From the NCBI GenBank assembly GCA_964643145.1, contig CAZXPG010000030.1, positions 1-23,100 of the forward strand: a DNA stretch of 23,100 nucleotides, in the 5' to 3' direction. Source of the DNA: CAZXPG01 sp964643145 (lineage in GTDB: Bacteria > Pseudomonadota > Alphaproteobacteria > Rickettsiales > Arcanibacteraceae). The notes below the pieces were generated by a model. That model was given only the letters and a program-made list of their open reading frames with translations. It had not been told where the DNA came from and searched no databases. Below are positions 22,975 through 23,100 of this stretch, one piece after another; the stretch's first letter is position 1, and each line of letters begins with the position of its first letter. The translations under genes and the position numbers were made by a program.

Positions 22975-23087
22975 CATAGTCTGCTCACGAATGAATATAT
23001 TAAAAATGTAATGATTTTGTAATAATTGCATGATATATACTGCTTACAGTTCAAGAATTGGTTAGGTTGCAATGTGAGCAGACTATG
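22975..23087. repeat. Perfect 14-bp inverted repeat around an AT-rich core
   Basis: CATAGTCTGCTCAC (22975-22988) and GTGAGCAGACTATG (23074-23087) are exact reverse complements 85 bp apart. Each arm ends outward in an ATG, followed on the left by TTGGATGTGC and on the right by CTTGAGTGCA. The core is AT-rich with a TATACT-like box near 23035. It could be a divergent regulatory region, the ends of a small element, or an operator pair. Confidence 0.7.
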
Positions 23088-23100
23088 CTTGAGTGCAAGC

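Larger units (their letters stand above)
22628..23100. other. 473-bp region upstream of purA with repeats but no convincing gene
   Basis: Both strands contain only short open frames with no family resemblance, and no tRNA or known small RNA was recognised. The region holds an AGTGGTTAGAG repeat copy (22699-22725), a nested hairpin (22730-22790) and a 14-bp inverted repeat (22975-23087) framing an AT-rich core. A purA promoter must lie here, but no clear -35/-10 pair was found. Confidence 0.6.

Noticed and set aside
22790..22980. Possible small RNA or tRNA gene upstream of purA
   Set aside because: No cloverleaf, no known RNA signature and no convincing promoter plus terminator pair were found.
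1..23100. CRISPR array or toxin-antitoxin pair
   Set aside because: No regularly spaced direct repeats were seen; the repeated sequences are palindromes or dispersed copies. No small gene pair with toxin-like features was recognised.

Overview
The window looks like a piece of an alphaproteobacterial chromosome of moderate GC (a bit under 50% by eye). The best clues are two conserved blocks: pal-cpoB-tilS-ftsH, and prs-rplY-pth-ychF followed by an FKBP-type isomerase and a TalC-type transaldolase. The clpB heat-shock promoter also fits the alphaproteobacterial RpoH pattern. A host-associated lifestyle is suggested, but not shown, by a gene for a mitochondrial-carrier-like (SLC25-like) protein.

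Region 1-4800 is accessory and reads on the + strand. It holds an AsnO/VioC-like Fe(II)/2-oxoglutarate oxygenase with its own sigma70-like promoter. Next comes a tight three-gene unit (flavin-reductase-like FMN protein, Asp/Glu racemase, mitochondrial-carrier-like protein; gaps of 12 bp), then an unrecognised protein built of about four degenerate 35-residue repeats. Related palindromic hairpins with a GGATAA/TTATCC core punctuate these units. No function of the set is proven. The enzymes fit amino-acid modification, and the carrier is the most unusual gene in the window.

Region 4800-12740 reads on the - strand: ftsH, tilS and cpoB (overlapping or nearly so), pal, then clpB. The cell-envelope gene tolB, usually just upstream of pal, is replaced here by clpB. 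A strong intrinsic-terminator hairpin lies between pal and cpoB. clpB has a convincing heat-shock promoter.

Region 12737-14640 has a secreted DUF3108 protein (+) converging on xerC (-), which is followed by a repeat-rich spacer.

Region 14643-22627 reads on the - strand. It starts, in transcription order, with purA, a DUF4139 exported protein and a small exported helical protein. A promoter then drives prs, rplY, pth, ychF, fkbp and talC, all spaced 3-27 bp apart: PRPP supply, translation, GTPase, folding and carbon metabolism.

Two dispersed non-coding repeat families run through the window. One is the GGATAA palindrome (five copies plus a half copy). The other is an AGTGGTTAGAG-type repeat at three sites; at two of them it forms long inverted repeats that begin at or within the stop codon of the preceding gene (clpB, talC). 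The last 470 bp (22628-23100) carry no convincing gene but hold the third copy and a perfect 14-bp inverted repeat 85 bp apart.
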